Shown here one piece after another: positions 49,788 to 57,983 of a stretch of 64,000 nucleotides of DNA. The DNA comes from Photobacterium arenosum (GTDB lineage: Bacteria; Pseudomonadota; Gammaproteobacteria; Enterobacterales; Vibrionaceae). The translations under genes were made by a program, and so were the position numbers. The notes under the pieces were generated by a model. The model made no database searches. It worked only from the letters and a program-made list of their open reading frames with translations, and had not been told where the DNA came from. The stretch spans positions 248,001 through 312,000 of the forward strand of contig NZ_JACYTP010000004.1 in NCBI RefSeq assembly GCF_014841115.1, given 5' to 3'. Position 1 is the first letter of the stretch. Every line of letters begins with the position of its first letter.

Positions 49788-50120
49788 ATGGTTGTTAATA
49801 ATCAGATGAATGATGACGTTGTGGTTCGTGAATTAAAACCTTACAGAGATAAGCTGGATGTAATTAACGAACAGATCATTGCGTTACTGGCAAACCGTAT
49901 GGAGATTTGTCGGACAATTGCGAACGTTAAAGCCCGAGAAAACATTCCGATGATGCAAAAAGGCAGAGTCGAATTCACGTTGAATAAAATGAAATCGCTT
50001 TCAGCGAACTATCAGTTAAATCCGTCTTACATTGAGGATATTTTTGAACGTATTATCCATGAAACTTGTGAAGAGGAACTTGTCATAATAAAAGCCTTGT
50101 CAGAAGTCAAAGAGAAGTGA
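49788..50120 (+). CDS. AroQ-type (PapB-like) chorismate/aminodeoxychorismate mutase
   Basis: This is a 110-residue stand-alone AroQ helical mutase. Active-site positions are recognisable: Arg in KPYRDKLDVINEQI, Arg in LLANRMEICR, Lys in NVKAREN and Arg/Glu in QKGRVE. At the position of E. coli CM Gln88 a Glu appears to be present (HETCEEE). In context with an aminodeoxychorismate synthase and a TyrA homologue, the expected reaction is 4-amino-4-deoxychorismate to 4-amino-4-deoxyprephenate, as for PapB/CmlD. It is 3 bp upstream of the synthase gene. Confidence 0.85.
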   Translation: MVVNNQMNDDVVVRELKPYRDKLDVINEQIIALLANRMEICRTIANVKARENIPMMQKGRVEFTLNKMKSLSANYQLNPSYIEDIFERIIHETCEEELVIIKALSEVKEK

Positions 50121-50123
50121 ACC

Positions 50124-52169
50124 ATGAATATTCTGATCATTGATAATTACGATTCCTTTACGAATAATATTTCTCAGTATGTTTTCGAACTGACAGGGAT
50201 CATGCCGACGGTAGTACCGAACTCTGCATCATACGCTTCATTGAATATTGATTTTTTTTCGGGTGTTATTCTTTCACCTGGCCCGGGGCACCCTGCCTGT
50301 GACGAAGATTTTGGCGTATGCGGTGAAGTCATTGATAAATGCAGCATTCCAATTTTGGGTATTTGCCTGGGACATCAAGGGATAAATACCAGATTTGGCG
50401 GCCATGTCTCCCATGCGCCATCACCGGTTCATGGCTATAAAAGCCAGATTATTCATAATGGCGAAGGCTTGTTTTCTGGCATCCCCCAGTCGTTTAATGT
50501 GGTCCGCTATCACTCCCTGATATGTACGGAGGTTCCCGATTGTCTTGACGTTACGGCCCGCACAGCAGACGGGTTAATCATGGGCATTGCGCATCGCGAA
50601 AAACCGATATGGGGAGTCCAGTTCCATCCGGAGTCGATTGAATCAGAGTATGGACACACTCTGATTGGTAATTTCATTAACATGATTAATCGCGGTGAAC
50701 CGGCTGGCTGCGATTCTGATGCCGACAATGAAATACATCGTGTTATCAAAGAAGCGGCGGGTACATTTTCATTGGGAGCGAACTATGAGCCCCTGAAAAT
50801 GACGATGAGTGTCTCTGACATTTTTTCGCGTTACTTTTCGGGCAAAACATCTGCATTTTGGCTCGATAGTGAAATGGCTGATGCGCGGTCTGCCAGGTAT
50901 TCGTTAATGGGCAGTGGACAGCCCGATGAAGCCATTGTGTTTCGCTATGAGGTCAGTACACGCACATTACATCTGAGTGGCCCCTGCGGGGACAGCGATA
51001 TCCAGGGGGATTATTTTGAGCTGATGGATCGCATTGTAGCCTTTCTGAAACCGGATTCAGAAACTGAGGCACTGATGCCCTATGGTTGCGGGCTGGTTGG
51101 TTATTTGGGCTATGAACTGAAAGCCCTGATGGGCAGTAACAATAACCACCGTTCTTCCACACCCGATGCGCTGTTTTTTTTACCTCAGAATTTACTGATT
51201 TTTGATCATCAAGAGCAAACTGCTTACCTCTGTCATCTATGGGGGGAGCCGATGACGTTTTCTCTGGAAGCCGCACAACAGAGCCCTCAGCAAGGTGCGT
51301 CATCGTTTCAGCCTGGACCAGTGCCTGAGCAGTCGCTGGAGCTGGAAGACAGTGCGGAAGTGTATATCGATAAAATTCATCGTTGTCTGAAAGAAATCCG
51401 GGACGGCGAATCTTATGAAATATGCCTGACAAATCGGGCGCGTCTGCCATTTAGCGAAGACGAGCTTTCCGCCTATATGAAGATGCGTTCGGCAAGCCCC
51501 GTACCTTATGGGGCTTATATGAAAACGCCCGATTTTGCGATCTTAAGCGCTTCACCTGAAACATTTTTGCAAATTGATTCGAATCGTACAGTGACATCCA
51601 AGCCAATTAAGGGCACCCGCCCCAGAGGAAAGACGGAGGCACAGGATGAGGTCTTGAAGCACGAGCTGGCTTGCTCTGAAAAGGATCGGGCAGAGAATCT
51701 GATGATCATTGATTTGGTCAGGCATGATCTGAATAGTATCTGTACCCCCGGGACGGTACATGTACCCAAAGCTTTTGATATTGAAACCTACAGTTCGGTC
51801 CACCAACTGGTATCAACGATTGAAGGGCAGCTCAAACCCAATATCGGAACGTTTAATGCAATTAAAGCGTGTTTTCCGGGCGGATCAATGACCGGAGCAC
51901 CCAAGCGGCGCACTATGGATATTATCGATGGTCTGGAATCTTCCGCCCGGGGAATCTACGCCGGAAGCCTGGGTTGGGTTGGGATGAATGGATGCACGAA
52001 TTTAAGCATTGTTATTCGAACCGCAGTGGTGAAAGAGGGGATGGCAGAATTTGGCATTGGCGGGGCAATCGTTTCTGCTTCTTCTCCCGTTGAAGAGATG
52101 GAAGAAACCTTAGTGAAAGCCAGTGTGCCGTTTTATTCCTTAACAGCAAGCACGGAGACAAAACATTGA
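50124..52169 (+). CDS. Fused glutamine amidotransferase / 4-amino-4-deoxychorismate synthase (PapA-like)
   Basis: The 681-residue fusion has an N-terminal class I amidotransferase (nucleophile Cys81 in GICLGHQ, then HPES) and a C-terminal chorismate-binding domain (about 230-670). The key motif is PIKGT at 494-498. The Lys there is typical of aminodeoxychorismate synthases, while anthranilate synthases have PIAGT, so TrpE activity is unlikely. Other motifs are GSMTGAPKRRTMDIID and GIGGAIVSAS. It should make 4-amino-4-deoxychorismate from chorismate and glutamine. The adjacent mutase and dehydrogenase point to p-aminophenylpyruvate rather than folate. Confidence 0.88.
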   Translation: MNILIIDNYDSFTNNISQYVFELTGIMPTVVPNSASYASLNIDFFSGVILSPGPGHPACDEDFGVCGEVIDKCSIPILGICLGHQGINTRFGGHVSHAPSPVHGYKSQIIHNGEGLFSGIPQSFNVVRYHSLICTEVPDCLDVTARTADGLIMGIAHREKPIWGVQFHPESIESEYGHTLIGNFINMINRGEPAGCDSDADNEIHRVIKEAAGTFSLGANYEPLKMTMSVSDIFSRYFSGKTSAFWLDSEMADARSARYSLMGSGQPDEAIVFRYEVSTRTLHLSGPCGDSDIQGDYFELMDRIVAFLKPDSETEALMPYGCGLVGYLGYELKALMGSNNNHRSSTPDALFFLPQNLLIFDHQEQTAYLCHLWGEPMTFSLEAAQQSPQQGASSFQPGPVPEQSLELEDSAEVYIDKIHRCLKEIRDGESYEICLTNRARLPFSEDELSAYMKMRSASPVPYGAYMKTPDFAILSASPETFLQIDSNRTVTSKPIKGTRPRGKTEAQDEVLKHELACSEKDRAENLMIIDLVRHDLNSICTPGTVHVPKAFDIETYSSVHQLVSTIEGQLKPNIGTFNAIKACFPGGSMTGAPKRRTMDIIDGLESSARGIYAGSLGWVGMNGCTNLSIVIRTAVVKEGMAEFGIGGAIVSASSPVEEMEETLVKASVPFYSLTASTETKH

Positions 52170-53068
52170 GCCAATATGTAATATTCGGTGGTGCGGGTGT
52201 CGTTGGACAATTCATGGCAACACTTCTTGAGTCTGAAGGCTATTCGGTTACTGTGGCTGATCAAGTTGCGCCCGCATACAAGGTGGATCATGTTATCTGC
52301 GATGTACGGCATCTTGATCCCGTACTGACAGAAAAGGTAAAAGCGGCTTCTGGTGTGGTTTTTGCTCTGCCTGAATCGGTAGCAGCAGCGTCTTTGGCGG
52401 TTTACGCACCGTTATTGACGTCTGTGGATGTCGTCGTTAATACCTGCTCGGTACAGGTGCCATTCCATCAGATCGCGGCAGATTGCCTGCCGTCCGTCAG
52501 TGTTGTCGGGGTGAATCCCATGTTTTCACCCAAACTGGCTTGTCACGGACGTCCGGTCATCGTTTGCGAACAGGTTCAGAGCCAAGCGGGAGCCATGATG
52601 TCGGCACTGCTCGCCAGACAGGGAATGGATGTCTCGCAGATGAATCCAAGCGATCATGATAACAACATGGCGCTTTGTCAGGCGTTGCCGCATGCTGCAA
52701 TTCTGTCCTTCCTGACAGCCTTAGTTGACGAAGGCTGTGATATCAAGGTTATCTACCAAATCGCTCCGCCTCCCATGAAAACATTATTAAGCTTGGCGGC
52801 CAGGATCCTCGCCAATGAGCCTGAAACCTACTGGGATATCCAAGCCTATAACCAAGCTGCCAGTAAGCAGCGCGACAAGCTGATGGCTTCACTCTCAATA
52901 TTAAATACGCAGGTAGAAAGCAATGATTTTTCGGCTTTTGTCTCTCAGTTGGATGATTCCAAACAACATTTAAAGGAAATACTGCCTCAATCTGAGAAAG
53001 AGGCAGAGTGTATTTTTCAGACATTAATGACTCTTAACACGGGAGGACAAGATGAGCTCAGCCGCTAA
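52166..53068 (+). CDS. TyrA-like (PapC-like) 4-amino-4-deoxyprephenate dehydrogenase
   Basis: The 300-residue protein has an N-terminal NAD-binding loop (YVIFGGAGVVGQFMATLLESEG) and a prephenate dehydrogenase C-terminal helical domain. The catalytic motif HPMFGP of TyrA appears as NPMFSP, with Asn117 in place of the His that contacts the C4 hydroxyl of prephenate. That change fits a substrate with a C4 amino group. The expected product is p-aminophenylpyruvate. The start is TTG 52166, overlapping the synthase stop, with CGGAG upstream. The 3' end overlaps the MFS gene by 17 bp. Confidence 0.82.
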   Translation: MSQYVIFGGAGVVGQFMATLLESEGYSVTVADQVAPAYKVDHVICDVRHLDPVLTEKVKAASGVVFALPESVAAASLAVYAPLLTSVDVVVNTCSVQVPFHQIAADCLPSVSVVGVNPMFSPKLACHGRPVIVCEQVQSQAGAMMSALLARQGMDVSQMNPSDHDNNMALCQALPHAAILSFLTALVDEGCDIKVIYQIAPPPMKTLLSLAARILANEPETYWDIQAYNQAASKQRDKLMASLSILNTQVESNDFSAFVSQLDDSKQHLKEILPQSEKEAECIFQTLMTLNTGGQDELSR

Positions 53069-54599
53069 TCCACTGGTTGCTATTTTGAAAGATCGCTCAA
53101 AAGCACTGGCACTGTTTGTCATTATGCTGCCAGTACTTTTGGTGACTATCGATAACACCATTCTGAACTTTTCATTACCGCGTATCGCGTCTGCACTGAG
53201 CCCTTCCGCGGCTCAGCAATTGTGGATTATTGATGCTTATTCCATTGTCCTGGCCGGACTGCTGGTCACTATGGGGGGAGCCGGTGATCGACTCGGCCAC
53301 AGGAAAATGCTGTTTATCGGCTGTAGCGGTTTTGCCGCTGTATCTCTGGTTGTCGTGTTTTCTCAGCAGGCCTGGCATCTGATTGCTGGTCGAGCGGTGC
53401 TGGGTTTCTTCGGGGCGATGATTTTACCTGCCACCTTGGCTTTGATTCGTTCGGCGTTTGAAGACAGAGAAGAAAGACGCATAGCTGTGGCCGTTTGGGC
53501 AACGTGCCTGACAATTGGCTCGGCGCTGGGTCCTTTGGTGGGCGGTGTGTTACTGCAGTATTACGATTGGCAATCTGTATTCTTAGTCGCATTGCCATTT
53601 TTAGCACCAGTCATACTTTTTGCACCTTTCTGTCTTCCTGAATCGGAGAAGCAACCTGCATTCAGCATTGACTACTGGAGCATTACTTTAAGTCTGGTGG
53701 CTATGGTGAGCCTGATGTTTGCGCTGAAACATGGTGCGACGGAAGGCATAGATGCATTGGCTATCTCGACCTTTATCTGCGGTCTGGTGTTTGGTGTGCT
53801 GTTTGTACGCCGGCAATTGGCATTAAAAGATCCCTTGCTGGATCTCAAGTTGTTCACCATCCCGGCATTTTCAGTGTCAATTGCGGTGAATCTGGTCAGC
53901 CTGGGACTGCTTATCGGATTTATCTACCTTGCAACACAGCTGATGCAAATTGTACTAGGCAGCTCCCCGTTAGTGGCCAGCCTGAATCTAGTACCGGGGC
54001 AGGTGTTAGCGATTGTCGCTGGGATGGCTGTTGTCCCGGTTGTACAGCGTATCGCACCCAACCGGGTGATTGCGTTTTGTCTGGTATTAGCCGGCGTAGC
54101 GTTTATGGTTTTCGCTCTGTTTGATATTTCGATGCTGACAATTGCAGTCGCGTTTGCATTATTGAATATTGGGGTGGCAGCTATTACGACTGTGACCAAT
54201 GATCTGGTTCTGTCTTCGGTTCCGCCAGACAGTGCCGGCAGTGCCTCTTCCGTAAGTGAAACAGCTTATGAAGCCGGTGTGGTGTTAGGTACTACCCTTA
54301 TTGGTGGCGCGGTAGCCTGGTTATATCGTGCGAATTTTGTGGCACCTGCAGGTATTGATGTGTCTGTGGCTATGCAGGCAAAAGAAACCTTACCCGGGGC
54401 ATACGCAGTGAGCCAGACGTTGAACAGTGAGTGGGCAGATTCTCTGCTCGAGTCTGCGTCGATTGCTTTTACGCAAAGTGTACAGCTGGTCAGCCTGGGC
54501 GTTGCGGTGACTGTGCTGGCTGTGGTGTTGGTTGTACTTAAATACCTGAAGCTACCGAGCTCGGAGAGTGCCGATTTGGCGACTGAAATGCAAGACTGA
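53052..54599 (+). CDS. DHA2-family MFS drug exporter (14 TM)
   Basis: This 515-residue inner-membrane protein is of the QacA/SmvA/LfrA type. It has about 14 hydrophobic segments, the early motif VTIDNTILNFSLPRIASAL, motif A-like GDRLGHRKML and motif C-like GSALGPLVGGVLLQYYDWQSVF. A GGGAGGA ribosome site lies in the end of the dehydrogenase gene. As the last gene before the operon terminator it most likely exports the cluster product and may confer self-resistance (inference). Confidence 0.92.
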   Translation: MSSAANPLVAILKDRSKALALFVIMLPVLLVTIDNTILNFSLPRIASALSPSAAQQLWIIDAYSIVLAGLLVTMGGAGDRLGHRKMLFIGCSGFAAVSLVVVFSQQAWHLIAGRAVLGFFGAMILPATLALIRSAFEDREERRIAVAVWATCLTIGSALGPLVGGVLLQYYDWQSVFLVALPFLAPVILFAPFCLPESEKQPAFSIDYWSITLSLVAMVSLMFALKHGATEGIDALAISTFICGLVFGVLFVRRQLALKDPLLDLKLFTIPAFSVSIAVNLVSLGLLIGFIYLATQLMQIVLGSSPLVASLNLVPGQVLAIVAGMAVVPVVQRIAPNRVIAFCLVLAGVAFMVFALFDISMLTIAVAFALLNIGVAAITTVTNDLVLSSVPPDSAGSASSVSETAYEAGVVLGTTLIGGAVAWLYRANFVAPAGIDVSVAMQAKETLPGAYAVSQTLNSEWADSLLESASIAFTQSVQLVSLGVAVTVLAVVLVVLKYLKLPSSESADLATEMQD

Positions 54600-54610
54600 G
54601 AGCAGAAACG

Positions 54611-54636
54611 CGGCCCTTTTTAAAGGGCCGTTTTTT
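54611..54636 (+). terminator. Terminator of the biosynthetic operon
   Basis: CGGCCCTTT and AAAGGGCCG form a perfect 9-bp stem with a 2-nt centre, followed by six Ts. It marks the right end of the cluster. Confidence 0.94.
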
Positions 54637-54716
54637 GTTTTGAATGACTTATTCAGCATCGCTGACGTTTTCGACACTATAGTGTATCGGTAAGTAAAAT
54701 TTTAAGGAGTGGTGAT

Positions 54717-55274
54717 ATGCCGCTTACACAGTTGGATAGTCGCACTGCATTGATTGTGATTGATCTGCAAAAAGGCATCGTGGGGCTTCCCCTGGCGCAT
54801 GATGCAGGAGTCGTCGTGAAACATGCCGCCCGGCTGGCAGAGGCGTTTCGCTGCCATCAGTTACCGGTTGTACTGGTGAATGTGGCTGGCAGTGCCCCCG
54901 GACGTACAGAGCAGCCCCGTGCCGGAGGCACACCTGCCAGCGACTGGGCGGAACTGGTACCGGCAATGACGCCGCTGGCAAATGATATCTGTATCACTAA
55001 GCAATGCTGGGGCGCGTTCAGCCATACTGGCCTGGAAGAAACACTCAGCGCCTTGTCCGTAACCCAGGTTGTGGTGGTCGGTATTGCAACCAGTATCGGT
55101 GTGGAATCAACCGCCCGTCAGGCGTATGAACTCGGGCTGAATGTCTCCTTATGTACCGATGCCATGACAGATGTGAATGTGTATGCCCACCATAATTCGC
55201 TGGAACGCATTTTCCCCCGTCTGGGCGAGACAGGAACCTGCGAGGAACTGCTGGCCCTGCTGGACACACGCTAG
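54717..55274 (+). CDS. YecD-like isochorismatase-family protein lacking the catalytic Cys
   Basis: The 185-residue protein has the cysteine-hydrolase fold: VIDLQKGIV (Asp), ITKQCWGAFSHTGLE (Lys) and GIATSIGVESTARQAYELG. The usual nucleophile Cys in the last motif is Gly, as also in E. coli YecD, so ordinary isochorismatase or amidase chemistry is doubtful. AAGGAG precedes the ATG. The palindrome ACACTATAGTGT (54674-54685) holds a -10-like TATAGT. A terminator separates it from the biosynthetic operon, so I do not count it in that pathway. Confidence 0.88.
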   Translation: MPLTQLDSRTALIVIDLQKGIVGLPLAHDAGVVVKHAARLAEAFRCHQLPVVLVNVAGSAPGRTEQPRAGGTPASDWAELVPAMTPLANDICITKQCWGAFSHTGLEETLSALSVTQVVVVGIATSIGVESTARQAYELGLNVSLCTDAMTDVNVYAHHNSLERIFPRLGETGTCEELLALLDTR

Positions 55275-55325
55275 CGCATCAAGGCCGTAGGGCACAGGCC
55301 AGACAGTCCTAAGTTATTAACTACT

Positions 55326-56207
55326 CTAGCTGGGTTGGATGTCCAGTCCTGCAAGGCGGTGCCAGTAACCGTTACAGTGGATGCGATCCGTTACCGGGCA
55401 GGTGGTTCCTGTTAATTCGGCCTGTTTGAATGCACTGAGCGTGGCCAGAATATCCTCTGCCATCGGGCTGATGCGTACCACATCCACCAGTCCGTCCATG
55501 CTTGCGAGATCCTTGATCAGGTTATAACAGTAGCCGGATTGCGTCTGAATACCATTCAGGGTGAACAGTCGCTGGCCTTCCTGACTGTTTGCGGCCAGGC
55601 CTTGCGGGTAATGAATGCAGCAGGTCTGACAGTCGTCTTTGGCTTTGCCTTCCGCTCTGGCCGTAAAGCAACGGGCGGAATAGGCCAGCGGCAGATAGCC
55701 ATAACTGAACACTTCCGTTTCAAACCGGTGACGAATGCCCATTGCAGCACAGTCGTGCAGAATGTTATTCAGCCAGTCCCGTGACAGCTCTACCGGCATG
55801 CACCAGCGTGTCATGCCTTGTCTGACAAAAAGCTGTAAGGTCTGCGCGTTATAACAATTGACTGCCGGGCCAACCACAAAGGGGACGTTTTGCTGATGGG
55901 CGAGATGGATGGCGGAGACATCATTCGCTTCTATACTGAATTCGCCGTTATCAATGTACTTTTTCATGACATTGATCTCACTGGGCGCTTCCAGCAAAGC
56001 TTGTGTGGAAAGTACCACCTCTTTGCCTGCGGCTGCCAGTTCCCGGGCCAGTACTAGCCAGTCGGCGGGCTTCATCAGCCGCCGCTTCGCACAAACGGTT
56101 TCGCCCAGATACACAATATCGGCGTCACTGCTCCGGGCGGCGTGATAGAAAGAGTCGACATCCGTTTTAGGCCAGAAGTAGAGCAGCGGCCCCAATGAAT
56201 ATTTCAT
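55326..56207 (-). CDS. ubiV: UbiV, oxygen-independent ubiquinone biosynthesis Fe-S protein
   Basis: UbiV is a U32-family [4Fe-4S] protein that, with UbiU and UbiT, supports O2-independent hydroxylations in ubiquinone synthesis. The 293-residue protein has the cluster cysteines: Cys39 in ETVCAKRR, one in ARCFTARAEG and a pair in DDCQTCC. The start MKYSLGPLLYFWP is typical. It lies 12 bp downstream of ubiU on the same strand, and ubiT is divergent. Confidence 0.94.
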   Translation of the reverse strand: MKYSLGPLLYFWPKTDVDSFYHAARSSDADIVYLGETVCAKRRLMKPADWLVLARELAAAGKEVVLSTQALLEAPSEINVMKKYIDNGEFSIEANDVSAIHLAHQQNVPFVVGPAVNCYNAQTLQLFVRQGMTRWCMPVELSRDWLNNILHDCAAMGIRHRFETEVFSYGYLPLAYSARCFTARAEGKAKDDCQTCCIHYPQGLAANSQEGQRLFTLNGIQTQSGYCYNLIKDLASMDGLVDVVRISPMAEDILATLSAFKQAELTGTTCPVTDRIHCNGYWHRLAGLDIQPS

Positions 56208-56219
56208 GTTTCTCTCCTG

Positions 56220-57227
56220 TTATTGCCATTGTCGCTGGTAAGCGCCCAGTGTGGTTTGTGCCCCTTCCGACAGACGACTGAGCGTGTTGTCCCATTGCTG
56301 CTGAACCTGATAGGCATCGGGATTGGCCTGGTAACTGTCGATCGCCTGCCGCCAGGTTCGGGTCACTTGCTCGACATAAGCCTGGCTGCGTTGTCTGCCT
56401 TCAATTTTGACCGAGGCCACCCCTGTCCTGAACAGCTCAGGAAGCAGACTGAGGGTATTGAGGCTGGTCGGCGCCTCCAGAACATGTCCTCGCTGGTTCA
56501 GTCCGTTTACTTGCGTATCAAATCGCCCTTTGCATAAGGTGGGATAGCCGGCTTTCTCATCCTGACGGTAACGGTCAATCAAAATACCGTTCAGACGTGA
56601 TTCCAGTCCGTCCCAGGTTTCCTGCCAGCGGACAAATTTAGCCGGAGAGCAGGCTCCGGCTGTGTTTGGCGACTCACCGGTCAGATAAGAGGATAAATAA
56701 CACCGGCCTTCAGCCATGATGCACAAACTGCCAAATGCAAAGACTTCAAGCTCGACCTCGCTATTGCGGGCAAGCTGTTTTACCTGGTGGATAGACAGCA
56801 CGCGAGGCAGTACGACCCGCTTTACGTTGAAGTGAGTACGGTAAAACGCAATGGCTTCTGTGTTGGTAGCCGAGGCCTGAACCGACAGGTGCAGTTCCAG
56901 CTCAGGATAGCGGCGGGCGGCATAGTCCAGGACCGCGATATCAGCCACAATCAGGGCATCGACGCCCAGTGCGGCGGCTTTATCGACAGCCTGCTGCCAG
57001 CGGCTGAAACCGTCGGGATGGGCAAAGGTGTTGAGGGCAACATGCAGTTTCCGGTTGTGCTGGCGGACATAGTCTGCGGCTTGTTCGAGTCGTCGGCCGT
57101 CAAAGTTCAGGCCGGTAAAATGGCGGGCATTGGTGTCATCTTTGAAGCCGATGTAGACCGCATCGGCGCCATTATCGATGGCGGTCTTGAGTGCGGGTAA
57201 ATTGCCGGCCGGACAGAGCAGCTCCAT
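56220..57227 (-). CDS. ubiU: UbiU, oxygen-independent ubiquinone biosynthesis U32 protein
   Basis: UbiU is the heterodimer partner of UbiV. The 335-residue protein starts MELLCPAGNLPALKTAIDNGADAVYIGF. Family cysteines lie in GSLCIMAEGRCYLSSYLTG, GACSPAKFVRW and PTLCKGRFD and bind the [4Fe-4S] cluster. It is the promoter-proximal gene of ubiU-ubiV. The 187-bp divergent region shared with ubiT contains several TTGAT half-sites (for example near 57289 and 57371), but no complete FNR box that I can support. Confidence 0.95.
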   Translation of the reverse strand: MELLCPAGNLPALKTAIDNGADAVYIGFKDDTNARHFTGLNFDGRRLEQAADYVRQHNRKLHVALNTFAHPDGFSRWQQAVDKAAALGVDALIVADIAVLDYAARRYPELELHLSVQASATNTEAIAFYRTHFNVKRVVLPRVLSIHQVKQLARNSEVELEVFAFGSLCIMAEGRCYLSSYLTGESPNTAGACSPAKFVRWQETWDGLESRLNGILIDRYRQDEKAGYPTLCKGRFDTQVNGLNQRGHVLEAPTSLNTLSLLPELFRTGVASVKIEGRQRSQAYVEQVTRTWRQAIDSYQANPDAYQVQQQWDNTLSRLSEGAQTTLGAYQRQWQ

Positions 57228-57414
57228 ACCTGGGCTCCTTGAGTGTCGAAAGAAGGGGACATCATAAAAAGCTGGCGGGAGACGATCTTGATATCACGCA
57301 GGTTTTTTCTCGTTTTTAACCGCTATACCCCTTTGGGGTGAACTGCGCTTGTCCGGGTTATTGATGTATCGCAGTAAGTGCCGTCTTGATTTCCCGTAAG
57401 CTGATGCCATCACA

Positions 57415-57915
57415 ATGATGGAAGAGGGATTCACAGTGTATTTGCAGACTTTGCCGGGCTTACCTGAACTGGCACCGCAGTTGTTGAAATACCATTGCAG
57501 GCTGACACCGTTTTTTGTCCATAAGAGACTGATAGAACAGGCGCTGGCTGTGGTGTTCAAAGAGGCGTTATCCGACGGTGAACTGGATTTTCTGGCCGAT
57601 CAGACGGTGACGATCACGATAGAAGATCTGGATTGGTCGTTCACCCTCACACTGAATTCCGGAAGGCTGGTGGTGTTACCCTCTGTTCCGGCACCAAATG
57701 CGCTGATGAAAGCCAGCAGCCAGAATTTGTTACGTATAGCCGCCCGTAAGGTGGATCCCGATACGCTTTTCTTCCAGCGCCGGTTAATGATGGCGGGAGA
57801 TACTGAGCTCGGTCTGGCGGTAAAGAATCTGCTGGACAGCCTTGAACCGGAGCGCTTGCCTAAGTCGTTACACTGGCTGCTGACCAAAGCAGCCACATTG
57901 TACGGCACTGAATAG
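57415..57915 (+). CDS. ubiT: UbiT, SCP2-domain ubiquinone accessory factor
   Basis: UbiT is an SCP2 lipid-binding protein that replaces UbiJ under anaerobic conditions. The 166-residue protein begins MMEEGFTVYLQTLPGLPELAPQLLKYH. It shows the SCP2 features FKEALSDGELDFLADQTVTITIEDLDWSFTLTLNSGRLVV and DPDTLFFQRRLMMAGDTELGLAVKNLLD. It is divergent from ubiU, the standard arrangement. Confidence 0.93.
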   Translation: MMEEGFTVYLQTLPGLPELAPQLLKYHCRLTPFFVHKRLIEQALAVVFKEALSDGELDFLADQTVTITIEDLDWSFTLTLNSGRLVVLPSVPAPNALMKASSQNLLRIAARKVDPDTLFFQRRLMMAGDTELGLAVKNLLDSLEPERLPKSLHWLLTKAATLYGTE

Positions 57916-57983
57916 GCTGTCATACAAATATCACAGTGGCTGTTTATGCTGCTTGCAGCAAAGGGATGCGGGTATGAACAGGC

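Noticed and set aside
50124-52169. Annotation as anthranilate synthase or PhzE
   Set aside because: The motif is PIKGT, and neighbouring mutase and dehydrogenase genes require aminodeoxychorismate, not anthranilate.
54717-55274. YecD-like isochorismatase as part of the biosynthetic operon
   Set aside because: A strong terminator at 54611-54636 and its own ribosome site and promoter-like element separate it.
57228-57414. FNR box between ubiU and ubiT
   Set aside because: Several TTGAT half-sites occur, but none has a matching ATCAA half at the right spacing.
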